Shown here one piece after another: positions 24,303-36,642 of a stretch of 64,000 bases of DNA. Both the position numbers and the translations under genes were made by a program. Under the pieces are notes generated by a model. It made no database searches. It was not told where the DNA came from and was given only the letters and a program-made list of their open reading frames with translations. The stretch is from Phoebastria nigripes. Taxonomy: Eukaryota > Chordata > Aves > Procellariiformes > Diomedeidae. How positions within the stretch are numbered: position 1 is the first letter of the stretch; the number at the start of each line of letters is the position of its first letter. Location: contig JAYKAV010000933.1 of NCBI GenBank assembly GCA_035582835.1, forward strand, positions 1,117,748 to 1,181,747. Reading direction: 5' to 3'.

Positions 24303-26477
24303 AATTATAGATGCCAAGTACTTGAAAACCTGGCTCCAAGCTCTTTAAAATCTGTTTTCGTATGCTCAAAACCAACACTGCAGCCACTAAAGGTTTTGGG
24401 ATTACTGACACTATGTATTTCTAGCAGGGGAGGAGCAAGGCAAGAGGCAACCTAGAACAGACTGAGTAAATCTACTGAATAAATCTACTTTAAATGACAA
24501 AGCTTACTACTACTACTACTACATTTGCTGGCACTGTCCATGGGCCAGTTTTGGGTTTAGCCCCTCTTTTATTTATAGTCTTTTATTTTAGCCTTTCTGA
24601 GCCAGAACTGAGCACCTCTTCCTTTTGCCAGCTCCTCGCTGATGTCAGCCTAGGGTGTTGCTAGTGACAGTAGATTAGAGCCAGAACAATGAACTGGCCT
24701 GAAAGTAAGTGCAGCAATCCCTCACACCTTTCTTCTCCTGTAACGCAAATCAGGTTGAATCCATGTAAATTAACTGAGTTTACACAACATGGGCAAAAAA
24801 GACAACAATAGAATATTCATCCAACTGATAATTTATACAATTGAGAACATAGCTGTTTGTTGTTTAAGTGGACTAGGATGGTATCACTTAGCTTTAACAC
24901 GCGCTCCAGGAATGACTTTCTAAAAGAAACTGCTGTGCAAAATGAGATTGAATTATACATTCTGAAGCTTTCATAACTTTGAACTTTAATATAAAATATG
25001 GAATACCAAGGCCAAAATTCTGCCTTCAGCACAATTCTTTGTCCCAAAGACATGAATAAAAGTTCTTTTGTTACTGGAGTTTCTTTGAGGGTATTTGAAT
25101 TTAACTGTACAGTAGTTGCTTACACTTTTATGTTCTAATGTAAAACTGAAATGACAGCTTTGGCCAATTCATAAAGTTATTACACTAGAAAGTCAGTTTC
25201 CATTAGTTCCCTGAACTGCCATATAGAAAAAGTAGAATCATCAGACTTTCTTGCATGCTGCGATCAGAGCTATAAGGAGAAGTCTCCAAGCATCTGTTAA
25301 GGAACTCTTGCCTTTAAATGATGTGCATGACATCTAATGTAGAAGTGTTTGGCTTTTTACTGCTACCACCTGCCCTGATAATTTAAACATGTTATTTTCT
25401 TAACACAAACTCTCTTTACCCCAGTTACAAATATAGACTTTTTAAAGAGGCAATGTTAATTCTAGCTTATCTAAACACAGACAATTCTTATATGACAACA
25501 AAAACATCAGGGACTTAATGTAAAAACCTTCTAATACCCTAGCGTATAATTACATTATTCATTAGCAAGTAACTTCAAGTAGGTGTAATTTAACGTTTCC
25601 TTCCTGCCCCTTGAGCAAACACAACACAGAACAGTTAATCAATTTGATCCCAAGCTCCCAAAATCCACTGTCTCACTAAAATCTGATACAGAGACTCACA
25701 GAAGAGCTCCACCCCAGCCTACCCTCAAGGATCAAGAGTGCTTACCCAACTAATAGGTTCACCCACTTAAGGGTGGGAGGATGGCAGCTAGACTGTGCTT
25801 CCTTCATTTTTCAGTAAATTCAGCAGAAATTGCCCTGTAAGACTTACTTATCATCTGTAGTTCCTTTTGACTAACTCCATGTTTTGTGAGATGGGCTGGT
25901 CATTCATGAGGTGCACTGCAAATGGGAACATCTGTCCTGACTCTCACCTCAGACCTCTCCTTTTAACAAAAACAGTAACCGGGTTGCTTTGATCTCAGCT
26001 TGGTACAGTCTGGGTAAGGATCTGCACACTGACAAAAAACCAAAGCCTTAGTGTTTTACACAATCTCCCTATTAAAACATTGCTTATTTAGTAACAAATT
26101 ATTCAACATTTAATTATTTAATAAAGCTACTGCCATCGAAACACCTTTGCTCCATACTGCCTAGCAGGGTTAATTTCCAACAACGACACTGGAGAAACAG
26201 AACTAAGAGAGCTTTACAAACAGAAATCAACACTCTGAGGAGCAAGGTGACCCAGGAAACTCGGCAATAGCAGGCCACGCCTTCCCGCTCACTGACCCTC
26301 CTCACACCTCCCGGTCTTCCTCAGCCTCTCCCTCAGCTGCCACTATTCCTGTGCTCGTCCAGGCTTTTTTCTCCCCTCTTCTCTTTTTTTTTTCCTTCCT
26401 CTTCAAGGCTAGGCGTGATAAAGCCAAGAAAGAGATGAACAAAGGAAGGCGGGTTTGGTTACTGCCTAGGAGCTTAC

Positions 26478-26690
26478 CTCGCCTGAGGAGATAGCACGTT
26501 CAGAAACTGAATCGGCCCTCGCCCGCTCCGAGGAAGCTGTAATGGCGCCCTCACCCTCCAACAGGCGCGGTAGCGGAGAACCCGCTTTCCCGCCGCCCTC
26601 GCTCTGATTGGCTGCTCGGCAGCAGAGGCGGAGACATGGCGGGAAAGCACCAACCAGAGGCGAGGGCAGTGCTGTGTAACGGCTGTGAGG
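26478..26690 (-). other. First (noncoding) exon of the minus-strand gene
   Basis: Reading the minus strand, this GC-rich stretch ends in GGCGAG followed by GTAAGC, a near-consensus splice donor at 26477/26478. Between the inverted CCAAT box and the donor there is no ATG, so the exon is probably 5' untranslated. The transcription start is not determined; the right limit given is approximate. A short upstream ATG on the minus strand (26635) opens only 28 codons and is not thought to be the start. Confidence 0.5.
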
Positions 26691-26706
26691 CTGAGGACAG
26701 TACAAA

Positions 26707-26771
26707 ATGGTGGCGGTTAGCTCCGTGAGGCGCTTTGGTGAAAAAAAGACTCTCCTGTTCCTGGGAGCCAG
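26707..26771 (+). CDS. Possible first coding exon of the plus-strand gene at 26.7 kb
   Basis: An ATG inside the YY1-like motif opens a frame starting MVAVSSVRRFGEKKTLLFLG. A donor (GCCAG/GTGCCT) would end it after 21 codons plus two bases; another possible donor (CTCC/GTGAGG) comes after six codons. The frame also runs on to a stop at 26919 without splicing. Because a later exon at 30.3 kb starts with an ATG behind a strong acceptor, this segment could instead be untranslated. Start choice is uncertain. Confidence 0.35.
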
Positions 26772-29700
26772 GTGCCTAGCTTTGGTGAAGAGTGAAACAT
26801 CAGTTGGTGTTCTCCAGATGAAGTATAATCTATATGTTATTCTTCTTAATGTTGTATTTGTTTGGAGGTGTCTAATGTTCGCTTCAGAAGTAAAGTGTCA
26901 GTGCCCTCTTGAGGAATAGCCTTGCTTTACCTTACCTATGTCTTTCCAATACTATGCAACAAACTTTTAACACCACAGTCAGATTTTAAACCAGGAAGAA
27001 GGTGCCTTAACTGATGTCTTAACTGATTATGATTAATAAGTGCTGCCATCTTTATTGATGCCAAGCTGTCTGGCTGGCTTGCTGACTATTAGCCCACTTC
27101 TACCAGTTCCTAAACTGGGAAGTGACTAAGGTTCGGAATCAGAGGATTGAGTGTAAGCCTGGCAGAAGTTGACTGCGTTAAGTGAGCACTGCATGGGAGA
27201 GATAGTAATCCTCTCTGGGATGTAGAAGAGCTGCTCATGTTACCTGTTTGGCCTTCTGGCCTTTTTGTTACTTAGTCCCTCCTGGCATCTCCTTGTAGCA
27301 GCAATGGCTTTCCTGCCCTCTCACCGTTCCTTCACGTTGCTGCTGCCTTCTAGCAGAACTGGAATGCAACAAAAAGCTAGGAAAGGGAAACTTGAGATGG
27401 CCTGAAGAAGAAGGGAAATACCATGAAAGCGTGTTTTAATTTCTGATATATCTGTAGATAGTTAGATAGTCGGGTGTGGGGTTTGGGGGGGAGTCTGTCA
27501 GCTCTCTGTGAGCCTGTTTCCACTTAATGGGGGAGGCTTCCAATTGATATATTAGGTCTCTATATAGTTTTCAGAGAGAATGGTTTCATCTAAGACTTGT
27601 ACTACCTGCCTGTTTAAAGTAGCTTGATTAGTAGTAGATTTAGGTAGTCTTGCTGATGATGACTCTTAAACTGTTTTTTTCCCCTCTGAACTGTAAGCAT
27701 ATTAATTAGTTTTTGTCAGTTGCGCTGACTTATTTTTGTCATTCTGATCATGATTTTTATACTCATTATTACATTCGTGGTTTGTTTAAATCTATTTTAT
27801 GTACCCAAAAGTCTGGGATGGGCACTTCATAATTATGTTGGCTTTTTGCATTAATGTGTGATCTACAATGTTTTGGAGCCATCCCATACTGCTTATTTAA
27901 TTAGGTTGCCTGGCCTGTGTATTAAAAATCTTTCTGCATCTTGGAAAGTAATCTAATTTTCCGAATACCAGAAAGATAATCTTATTCTGTAAGAAATTTG
28001 ACCGGATTTTTAATATTCTACTTGTCCATGCCACGGCCATTTTTCTTCTGCAGTAGTGGTAAAAGTCTCAGCACAGCTTAAAGAATTTTGGAAGAGCTGT
28101 CTTCAACAATGAGCTTTTTTTCTTGAACTGTACAGCTTAAACACTCTTAATATTATACAGTACATGTTTCATGAAAACAGCATGTACTGAAGCATATATC
28201 TGTGCAGTAATGCAACCCTAAATACATAAACACCATCACAGAACTCAAAAGAAGGATGCAGTTTTCTTCTTGTTCTCAATGATTGGCAGCAGTAATGGGC
28301 TGGAAAAGTAGTAAGAAAAAGTAAACTGGCTAATCAGTAGTCAGTGTAGAAGCTATTTTTTTTATTTAGATGCCCATTTCGGGCATCATTATGTATGTCC
28401 TTTTTTGTCAGAACTATTGCTTCTTATGATAGTATCAAGTGCTAAAAAAATTTGAGATCAATTTTCATGACACCTCAGGACACCTCCCTGTGCATGCAAA
28501 ACTGTTCAATTCTCAAACTTGTTCTGCCTGCAACCCCCACCCCCTGTATATTTAAGTCACTCTATTTCCAAGAATATGTTATGGCCAAATTTTCCAGGGT
28601 TTTCTTGTAAATGTGAAGAGAAGTGGATTGTACTAGAAGTATTTGAAAGCACGTGGAAACTTGATTGCAAATATTAAGTGGGTCTCAAGATACAGGTATT
28701 GCAATTGACTGTCACGAATGTCTGGAATCTTACTGATAGTAAATCTGTAGCTGTGAGAAATGCAAGCTTTGTGGAAACTATTTTCTTCTTAGTAGACAGA
28801 CTTTAAATCGGGGGGGGTGAGGGTGGGGTTCACAGTTCTTAGCTTCTGACACTGTTTTTCATATTGAATGCCAAGAGCTAGCTTTTTGCAAAGGAATTCT
28901 AGGTGATAGATTTATCTTTTCAGTGCTTATGTCTATTGAGCATTTTCTGTACTCGCTTGTGAAATCACTTATACATTTCTGAACTATTTGCTGCTGTTTT
29001 TTCAGGTAATGCTTGACCTTTTAATCATTCCATTGTCTCTTTGCTTCTGCACTGATGCTGAACTGTCAGGCTTGGGGCCTTACACATTGCTGCAGTTCAG
29101 CACATCATCCACAATTTTATAGAAACTGTTGAAATTGCATGATTCCTCTCACTTCACTTATGTGCTTGGCAGCAGTTCCTTCATGAGTATAGCTGTTGTT
29201 TTTCCTCTCTACTGAATGTTCTAGCTCTTGCAGAGTCAGTTCCTTCACCAGCCATCTGTCTTGCTGGCTCACTCACTAACTTAACAGCTCTCCTTCTCAG
29301 ACTAGATGCGAGTCCCAGCGAGTACACCATCAGCTGTTAATTTTTTATTCAGAAGATTTTAAATCAATTGTTGCTGCACAAAAATATCCTATATTTCAAT
29401 CCCCTCTATTCAGTCCTTGGCACTTATGGTTGCTTTCTTCAGCCTCTTCCTTTTTCCAGGTTCTTTTGCAACTTGTTTGTCTATCACTTAATTTCTTTTC
29501 CTGAAATTTTTAGAGTAATTTTCTTCAATTTGACAACCTAGCTTGCCCCTGAATTCTGTCTGGAAAGTGCATGTCTGAATGCAAGGAAATTCTAATCCAG
29601 TTCTGTTTGTTGTTTCCCAGTAACTCTATTCTTTAAAATATCTGAAAGAGGCATCTAAATACTTTCAGTTATTATATAAGTCAGGTAATAGCTCCTGAGA

Positions 29701-29822
29701 AATGTAAGATTGATATCTTTTGTCAAGAAGTTACAGAACAACTTCTTTGTAGCAGTATCAGTGTTACAGATAGGATAGATTGTCTTGTAGCTCAGGGGCT
29801 GGCATATTGCTAAACAATCTAG

Positions 29823-29853
29823 CAATCTTTTTGATGAAAAGTTCTATTTGCTT
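29823..29853 (+). CDS. Weak exon candidate, plus-strand gene
   Basis: A 31-base open segment reading NLFDEKFYLL between an AG with a poor polypyrimidine tract and a good donor (GCTT/GTAAGC). It ends on a codon boundary, compatible with the exon at 30.3 kb. It is too short to trust alone. Confidence 0.18.
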
Positions 29854-30326
29854 GTAAGCCGGTCAGGCCTGGATGCAAAATTGCTTTATGAAGCCCCAAG
29901 TGTATAGTATCCCTTATTATAGTAGCAGTTTGTTTTATTTTCGTACACTATACCTGCTTTATAATCTGCCCATAGCTAAGGTTCATTTAGATAGTGTCTA
30001 GAGCATTATAAACCACTACTTGGTGTTACTGCAATTTTCAGGGGTAGAAATGAATCACACAGATAATAATTTCAATTAAGATAGAGGCATACCAGATTTT
30101 TTTTAATGTATGTTGATAAGCCTTTCTCAGACCCTCTGCTCCTATCCTGGACAAATTCAAATACTGTTTATTGCTAGCGCCAATTAGTCAGCCAAGCATC
30201 TGTAGCTAGCAGCTGTCCTCATGAAGAAGGCCCCAGGAGATTAAAACTCCTAGGACACTGATTTGCATGTTAGATGTCACTGTTTGTCATCTTCTAAGGG
30301 TCTTTCATACGTGTTGTTTCTTACAG

Positions 30327-30372
30327 ATGACCTCCAGGGTAAATTTAGACCCGTCATTTAACACCTCTAGTG
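30327..30372 (+). CDS. Exon with possible start codon, plus-strand gene
   Basis: The acceptor GTTGTTTCTTACAG is strong and is followed directly by ATG, reading MTSRVNLDPSFNTS. The donor used here is CTCTA/GTGAGG, which leaves one base and joins the 30.7 kb exon in frame (Ser). A second donor at 30385 (CTAT/GTGAGG) would extend the exon by 13 bases to SEGLS but does not match the next candidate. If 5' exons are noncoding, this may be the start codon. Serine- and threonine-rich, no domain recognised. Confidence 0.4.
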
Positions 30373-30729
30373 AGGGACTCTCTATGTGAGGAAGGCTTGT
30401 TTCCAAACTAAACCATTGCAGCTGAAACAGGTCTTCTCCCATTGTGATGCTGTTATGCTGGTAAAGGTGTGTTCATAATAGATTGGTCTGCTCTGGGCTA
30501 GGAAGTTAAAGCTGTATTACTATATTGGTAATAGAATTTATGCTAGTATAATAATTCCCGTGGTACAAAAAAGCTTGTAGTCTTACTAAAAGTTATACAG
30601 TGTCTTTCTGGCATTGCCCAGGCCTTTTTTGTGCTGTCTTTGTGCACAGAAAGTGAAAACAGTCAAGTAAGACAGCAGCGTGGAAGAGAGTGGGGGTGTA
30701 AATTAATTTATTTTCTGTCTTTCTCTCAG

Positions 30730-30773
30730 GCAAGTCAACTTCCTGCCCCCAGGATGTGACTTCCAATAGGAAG
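30730..30773 (+). CDS. Exon candidate, plus-strand gene
   Basis: Preceded by an excellent acceptor (TTTTCTGTCTTTCTCTCAG). In the phase supplied by the 30.3 kb exon it reads KSTSCPQDVTSNRK and ends at AGGAAG/GTGGCA on a codon boundary. The product looks polar and disordered. The acceptor is strong; the coding call depends on phase matching. Confidence 0.4.
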
Positions 30774-33700
30774 GTGGCATAGTGCTAGTATTTGAGGCTG
30801 CAGAAGTTGTCTTCAAAACCCTATTAAGTGTGGTCATGACAAGCCTTATGATTAAGTATGACCATGAGAAGCAGATGAATTTGAAAATGTCCAGAAGTCT
30901 GCAACTGTGAACTGGTAACTAATAAACTTTTCCTCTCTTTAAGTGAAGCTGCAGATATCTTATGCTAAAAAGGGCAAGTAGTCAAACCCAAGAAAGCTGC
31001 AGAGAGAAGCTGGTGAGCTACAACTTATCTTCCTTTGTTGTTACTAGGATGTACTCTGTAGCCTGGGTTCAAACTAAGCATTATCCCATTAATATTAAGG
31101 CATGTCATCACTGTTAGGTGAACACACTGCCTGTGTTAATTTACTGTCCTGGAAAGAACAAGTAAACTTGCTACAGAAGAATAAAACTATTCACCAGTAT
31201 GTGATTGGAAGGGTATTTTAAGAGCCGACAAAATCCACTTACATGCTAGGCTAGAAGGAGCTAGCTGCTACTTAGCATCCTATTAACGAAAAGGAATCTC
31301 TCAATTAATTCCCTTTGCAAAAAAAAAAATGATTAGGCCTCACAAGATTTCAAAATTTTGTGCTTTAAATAATCTGTTATTAAAGAGAATTCCTGCTAAC
31401 AAACCAGTCAAAATTTGAACCAATATAATTAAGGAAATGTGAAGTGAATAAAAACTGAACTTTTGCATTACGTTAATAAAATCTTTCCATCATGGAAAAT
31501 ACATAGCTTCATCATAGTTTTTACATTGTATTCTAATTAAATAGATTTACATTGTATTAGAACTATCTGAATAAGTCATCCTTCCAGTTGCCAAGACATG
31601 CTCATCTGCAACATCCTAAAGTAATAGAAACATCACTGTGTAGAGCTTATTAATCTTTTTCATACTTTCTAAAACAAGGCAGGCTGTTCCATTTACTTAT
31701 AGTGGGTTCAATAAGAAGTTAGATTAAGCAACTTTTTCCTATTCCGTAAAAATTAATGATATGATATAACTTGTGTTGTGGTGCACACATAAAAACTGCG
31801 TATAGGTAAGTTCTGAATGGAGAAATCTGGAGCTGGGCCCTGCAGCATTGTCAGAAGTAGCTCTTCAGAGGCAGATTATGAAATTAGAGCTGTAATCTCT
31901 GCTTGCCATAGAGTTAATATGCAGCCTGTCCAGGGCTGAAGCTGTTTACTCGTTCTTCCATCTGTCAGGATTTTCCTAGCTTCCTTGGGAAAGAAATACA
32001 TACATTTGGAACTGAGATTGCATAGAGGAAAGCTTTCTTTGTGGATATGTTATGGAACCCTTTCTAAGAATTGTAGGTAGCTGCTGGCAGACCACCAGGT
32101 GAAGGAGTGAATGTGGGTGTAATGGAAGTAGTTATTTACAATAACTAAACAAATTAAAAATCCTTTTTCCCCTCTTTGGCGTGGCACTTGAAACTTGTTT
32201 GTGCGAGAGAAAATAGTGGGGAAAAATAATAGTCAAAAGCATTAAGACCTGAGGAGAATGATTGATCTGAATGGAAGCCTATGTGGGTTTTTTGTTTGTT
32301 TGTTCTTTTAGGACTGGGCTTAGCTTTTTCTTTCTGAGAAAGTTTAGTGTGCAAAATCTGCAAGGCTAATGTATAAACTAAACTTGAAGGACCTTACCAT
32401 TGTGAAATAATGAAATCAAGCATCATATCAGCTGACAGAGATGAACTCTTCATATTTGTTGTAAGTTACTTGCGCAGACTGTCTTGGAAAGTCAAAACAG
32501 TGAACATATGAAGGAATACTTATTTCGTGCTGACCTAGTGATCTGGTAAGGTAGTGTTCTGCACCTATCAATGGACTCTTGTGTTCCATAGCCTTTTCTT
32601 GCAGGACCAAAACGCAGACTAATGTAATTAGATGTATGCATCAGCAGCCTGTGCTGTGTGTCAGAGAAACTTTCAGTAAAGGTTTCTATGTTCAATAAAG
32701 ATTTAGCTGTGCCTGTACCTTTTCACCCTATGTACCTTGGATACATTACACTCTTGCTTTGGAAGACATAAAGAGGAGAATATTGGGCTAAAGCTGGAGG
32801 TTCTGAGGAGTGATCAGACGGCTGGCTTTTAAAAAGTTGCAATTATCTATTTCTGTCACTCATGTTATTTGAAAATTAATAGTTTAACAAGGAAGCTGAA
32901 ATGACAAAATCAGGGCCTTCTCTCAGTGAATAAAAATCATTTTATACCCAAGATATGCCCATCCATTTACAGCAGTATACAATTGGAATTAGGTCTGCCA
33001 GTCTGTGGTAGCCAACTTCTTGTGCTTCGTTTCCATTGTACGTTGTTCTTTCAAAGGAGTGCTTATCATATAGCTGATACCCTGGCAGCAACTAGAGTAA
33101 TCTACATAACTGCACCTTATCAGGACAGGCTTTTTTCAGTAATTTTTCCACCTTTGGTGTGGGAGTAGGAAAAGTTTCCCCAGGACTAGAAACAATGAAG
33201 TGCTGTTTTTAGACTATAAAGTCATCTTTTCTTTTGCATTGTCTTGCCATGTTTGAAGGGTACATGCAGCTTAAAGTTAAAGTTCTATAGAGCTTTAAGT
33301 TTCATCATGAAAAAGTGATGGTATGTGCATCCTCTAGCTAGCAAGACTAGCAAGAATCCTCATCTCCAGTGTGTGTCAGCAAAATATGCATCCTTATGCT
33401 CAGGAATTAATTATGGGCACTAAGTGTCAGGGTCTCTTTCTCCCTCTCTTTCTCTCTCAAAAAGGTACTAAGGGATTCCAACATGGATTTTTTCCTTCTT
33501 TCCTCTCGCTCATGGGGACAAGAGAACACAAACTTCTCTCTACCTTCTGAATAGATGTACTAACATATCCCAGCCCACATAGAAATAATAAAATTAACAA
33601 GATTCTTAGCTTTCTTCATTGGTCTCTGCCAGTTCTTTAGCTTGGCTAAGAGACTCCTGTCTGTGTTGTGTTTTCTAGACTCTCCGTGTCTTATCCTTCT

Positions 33701-35274
33701 GGTGGTAGGGTCATCAGTGGAGTTCAGCTTTGAGCTGGATGAAACATTTCTACAGAAAAAGCTATGAAACTCTCATCTGTATGGCAGTACTGATTTCACA
33801 GAAGTAACTGTGCTGACGAGTCAGGAACTGGTTAGTTTTTCTTCCAGTCTATGATATCTGAAGTGTGTCAGGGCACACTCGCTATTTTAATGTATCTTCA
33901 CTTGTCATTTCTCACCGAGACAGAATTTCTCATTGTTTTCAATATCAGTGACAGACAGTTCTGCTTAGCAATATGGGAAGGGTGGAGTAGCCTGTATAGA
34001 AAGCTACAGCCCCTCAACTGATAGCTGCTGATTTTTTTTGAAATAATATTATTTCTTCTCAGGCAGGGTTAAACTCTGCTTTTTCTCCATCCAGTAACAG
34101 CTTAGTAAAGAAAGAAAACAAAGTTGCACAACTTCCTGAGGCGAGTGATCATGAATCTTTCTGCTAGCCTCTTTGCAGTTACCCTAAAGGAGTCTATGGA
34201 TTTTTACCCCTTTTCCCAACATAGCTTTGTCAATGTTTGAGTAAGTGAAGGGACTAAAGTGACTATTTAACTCTTCTTTTGGCAGAGAGGAGATTAAAGC
34301 AAGATATCCTGCTTAAAAGTGAATAGCTTCCACTGTACTTGAAGCACAGTATAGGTGGGAAAGAACAAAAAAAAAAACCCAAAACCTGTGTTGAAGCAAA
34401 ACTGTTAATCAAATGTTAACTTGTTTGGAAATAGTCAAGAGGGACAGATGGAACCCTGTGATTCTCTCTCTTCTCCTTGAGTCAGTTATTTTAAAATATA
34501 TTAAAAGCTTGTGTACTTTTGAGTGGCAGATATGGCTTGTCACTTTAGAGGTTATTTTTGCTATTGTTAATACTGAAATAGATTGTGCTTGAGTTACAGT
34601 AGTTGACAGAAGTCTTAAGTACCACAGAGAAAATACTTGTCTTGCATTTATTATCTAAGCTTTCAGATTTAAGGAGCTGTATGTGGTTAAACTTCGAAAT
34701 TATGTAACAGTAATAGAATCCTGTTCAAGTTGATGCCTTTTAGCAAGCAAGGGAGTGGGGGGTGGTGTGACTGTACAGTAGACACATTTAAACTTTTTCG
34801 TTAAGTGTATTCTTTAAGACAGCATTCAGCTACCCAGAACAGTGCCTAGGACATACTCTCTGCAGTTTGCGCTGAACTCATAGTGCATCTTGTGGTATTT
34901 TTCCCATGAGACAGTGATATAAGTCTAAGCCTTGATGTACTTCACATTTAAATCAGAACTTCTCAGTTTATGTTGTCTAATTGTAACCCATTCTCTGGTA
35001 ACATATTTCTGGAGTAAACATCCTCTTGATTATCTGAAGAATATGCATTTTGAATGATCTCAAAACTGAACAGGGTTGTTAAATCTTGTTCTAGTTCTGT
35101 AGTTGAGCTGTGTCGTAGGTCACATGCTAGTTTCCAAAGTGCAAGTTTCAACAGATGCTGTGGGAATGTTAACAAAGGGCACCTTTCAGAACCATTTCCC
35201 ATATTTTTAGGATGCCAATTTAATGTTTATCTGCTCTGTATTTGCGATGCTGAAATTTTACTGCACTTCCAAAG
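30774..35274. other. Intron of the plus-strand gene
   Basis: About 4.5 kb of AT-rich DNA. A donor-like AACTGCGTATAG/GTAAGT at about 31807 has no usable upstream acceptor. No repeat family recognised. Confidence 0.4.
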
Positions 35275-35320
35275 CAAAGATACCAAACCATGTCTCCAGA
35301 GCTGTTCTCCACCTACAAAT
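35275..35320 (+). CDS. Coding exon of the plus-strand gene
   Basis: The acceptor (TTTTACTGCACTTCCAAAG) and donor (CAAAT/GTAAGC) bound a 46-base exon reading QRYQTMSPELFSTYK plus one base. Its start phase fits the end of the 30.7 kb exon, and its end joins two bases of the 35.7 kb exon to give Cys. No recognised domain. Confidence 0.45.
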
Positions 35321-35723
35321 GTAAGCAAGAATAGTCCCTATCTGCAGGCATAAAGCTAAGTGGACAGGCAGAGGCTAAACTTCTTATGAATGGAATATTG
35401 GTTGTGCATAGATGACTCTTCTTTTATAATGTCTGAGACTTCTTGGGTCCAAATCTAAAGAAGACTGTATAACCATCTTAAACTGAAGCTAATGGGAATT
35501 CTGGCTGTTTCAGAAATTTTGAAGAATTTGGTCCTGTGTGTTTCATATGGAATACTTAAGGTGGCTGTATTTGCAAATTTTGTCAAGTTGCACTTTTTGA
35601 GGACAAGTAGCAAGAGGTTTTAAAAAAACAAAACAAAACAAAAACCTGTAACTTTTTGATAGCAGCCTCAGACAAGTCTCAAAAAAAGCAGAATAAGTTA
35701 TTTTGTGCAGTTCTCACAAACAG

Positions 35724-35767
35724 GTGATAGCTCAGGCATGTCATCTATGCTATCTGTAGAATATCAG
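35724..35767 (+). CDS. Coding exon of the plus-strand gene, Ser/Met-rich
   Basis: Bounded by an acceptor ending CACAAACAG and a near-perfect donor (ATATCAG/GTGAGT). It reads DSSGMSSMLSVEYQ and ends on a codon boundary. An alternative acceptor 13 bases upstream (TTTTGTGCAG) would begin the exon FSQTG. It is followed in phase by the 36.6 kb exon. Function unknown. Confidence 0.55.
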
Positions 35768-36642
35768 GTGAGTAAAGAATACAAATGACAAAGTAGCATT
35801 TAACCTGAAGCCTAGTAGGCCAGCAGCCAGAGGGAATAATCATCACACAGACAGAACAGCAGGCATGCTGCCCAGGCATCCACTCCCATTGAGGAGACTG
35901 GGGTCAGCTCACACACGGAGTGCTTTCTTTCTGTTCTTTAAATATACTTGTTAAACCTCAGACTTCTAGCACTGAGAGATTTCTCAGTCTCCCTCACCTT
36001 CACTGAGATTTCTATAATCATGAAGTTGCTTGCTCCTGCTTTGACTTAAGAGGGTGTTTGCTGGTCACTTCGTTAAGTTATGGCAGCATTCTGCCTGCTT
36101 TTAGAGTAAAAGCTGAGTGACCCTGACAGCGTAGCCATCAAAGGGCAGTATTCGCATGACTAAGTCAGGAATCGCCAAAATCTGGTGACTTCCCAGTGGA
36201 TAAATACAATCTTATGTGCAGAGCTTGCTCTCTATCCCATCTTCTTCCTCTTCTTACCCCCATCCCAAGCACTAGAAACAAAGCTGAGTAGAACTTAGTC
36301 AAGAAGGAAAATCTTGTATTCATTGCAATTCTACATAGATACTATCCCCAAACTATACATTTCTCAGAAACTAGTTGTTCAAGACAAAATAAAATGGAAG
36401 TGAATGTTTCTGCACAAATCTTTGTCAGCATTGTATTGTCAGCTCAAATTATGGACTGTTCCTTTTTACAACAATGGCAATTCAACCATAGTCTAATGTT
36501 TTCCCGGATTTTACAGTGAGTTTGACCTGTGATACATGAAAGTACATGATTATAGCAATCATGCTTGGAAAGCGGCTACAATTTTCTTCTGTTTACTCCT
36601 GAGTGTTGCTGAGAACTTACTACAAATGCTTAAAATCTGTAG

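Larger units (their letters stand above)
20463..26477. other. First intron region of the minus-strand gene
   Basis: About 6 kb between the noncoding first exon and the start-codon exon. It contains the inverted low-complexity tracts, the inverted-end element at 24.2 kb and a (TAC)6 at about 24507-24524. Possible extra 5' exons are discussed under rejected items. Confidence 0.45.
6041..26700 (-). other. Minus-strand multi-exon gene, unidentified (5' part)
   Basis: A gene model read right to left from the promoter near 26.6 kb. It has a noncoding first exon (3' end at 26478), a start-codon exon (20397-20462), then exons at 18117-18174, 17718-17761, 15436-15604, 10596-10657, 7428-7543 and about 6041-6151. 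Each has AG and GT splice dinucleotides in good context, and the phases join without a break (2/1, 0/0, 2/1, 0/0, 2/1, 1/2). About 200 codons are covered. The inferred product is rich in leucine and alternating hydrophobic helices, which suggests an alpha-solenoid (HEAT/ARM-like) protein, but I do not recognise the family. The 3' end probably lies beyond the left edge of the window. Promoter E2F-like sites suggest cell-cycle expression. The CR1 at 11.6-13.3 kb lies in one intron, in antisense. Exon calls by eye can include false ones. Confidence 0.6.
26460..26790. promoter_or_regulatory. Divergent CpG-rich promoter with E2F, CCAAT and YY1-like sites
   Basis: A compact CG-rich island in otherwise AT-rich DNA. 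Visible motifs are CTTTCCCGCC at 26585-26594 and GGCGGGAAA at 26638-26646 (E2F-type, in opposite orientations), GATTGG at 26606-26611 (inverted CCAAT, NF-Y type), and AAAATGGTGGCGG at 26704-26716 (YY1-like, a motif usually just downstream of the start site in TATA-less promoters). No TATA box is seen. A splice donor on each side (26477 on minus; GCCAG/GTGCCT at about 26771 on plus) supports divergent transcription. E2F plus CCAAT is a common arrangement in cell-cycle genes; that role here is inference. Confidence 0.7.

Noticed and set aside
24828..24960. Minus-strand frame reading KSFLERVLKLSDTILVHLNN
   Set aside because: Protein-like but has no good donor before its stop and sits upstream of the probable start codon.
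33845..34020. Plus-strand frame after TTTTTCTTCCAG, open for 58 codons
   Set aside because: Strong acceptor but no good donor and no phase-compatible partner; hydrophobic and irregular.
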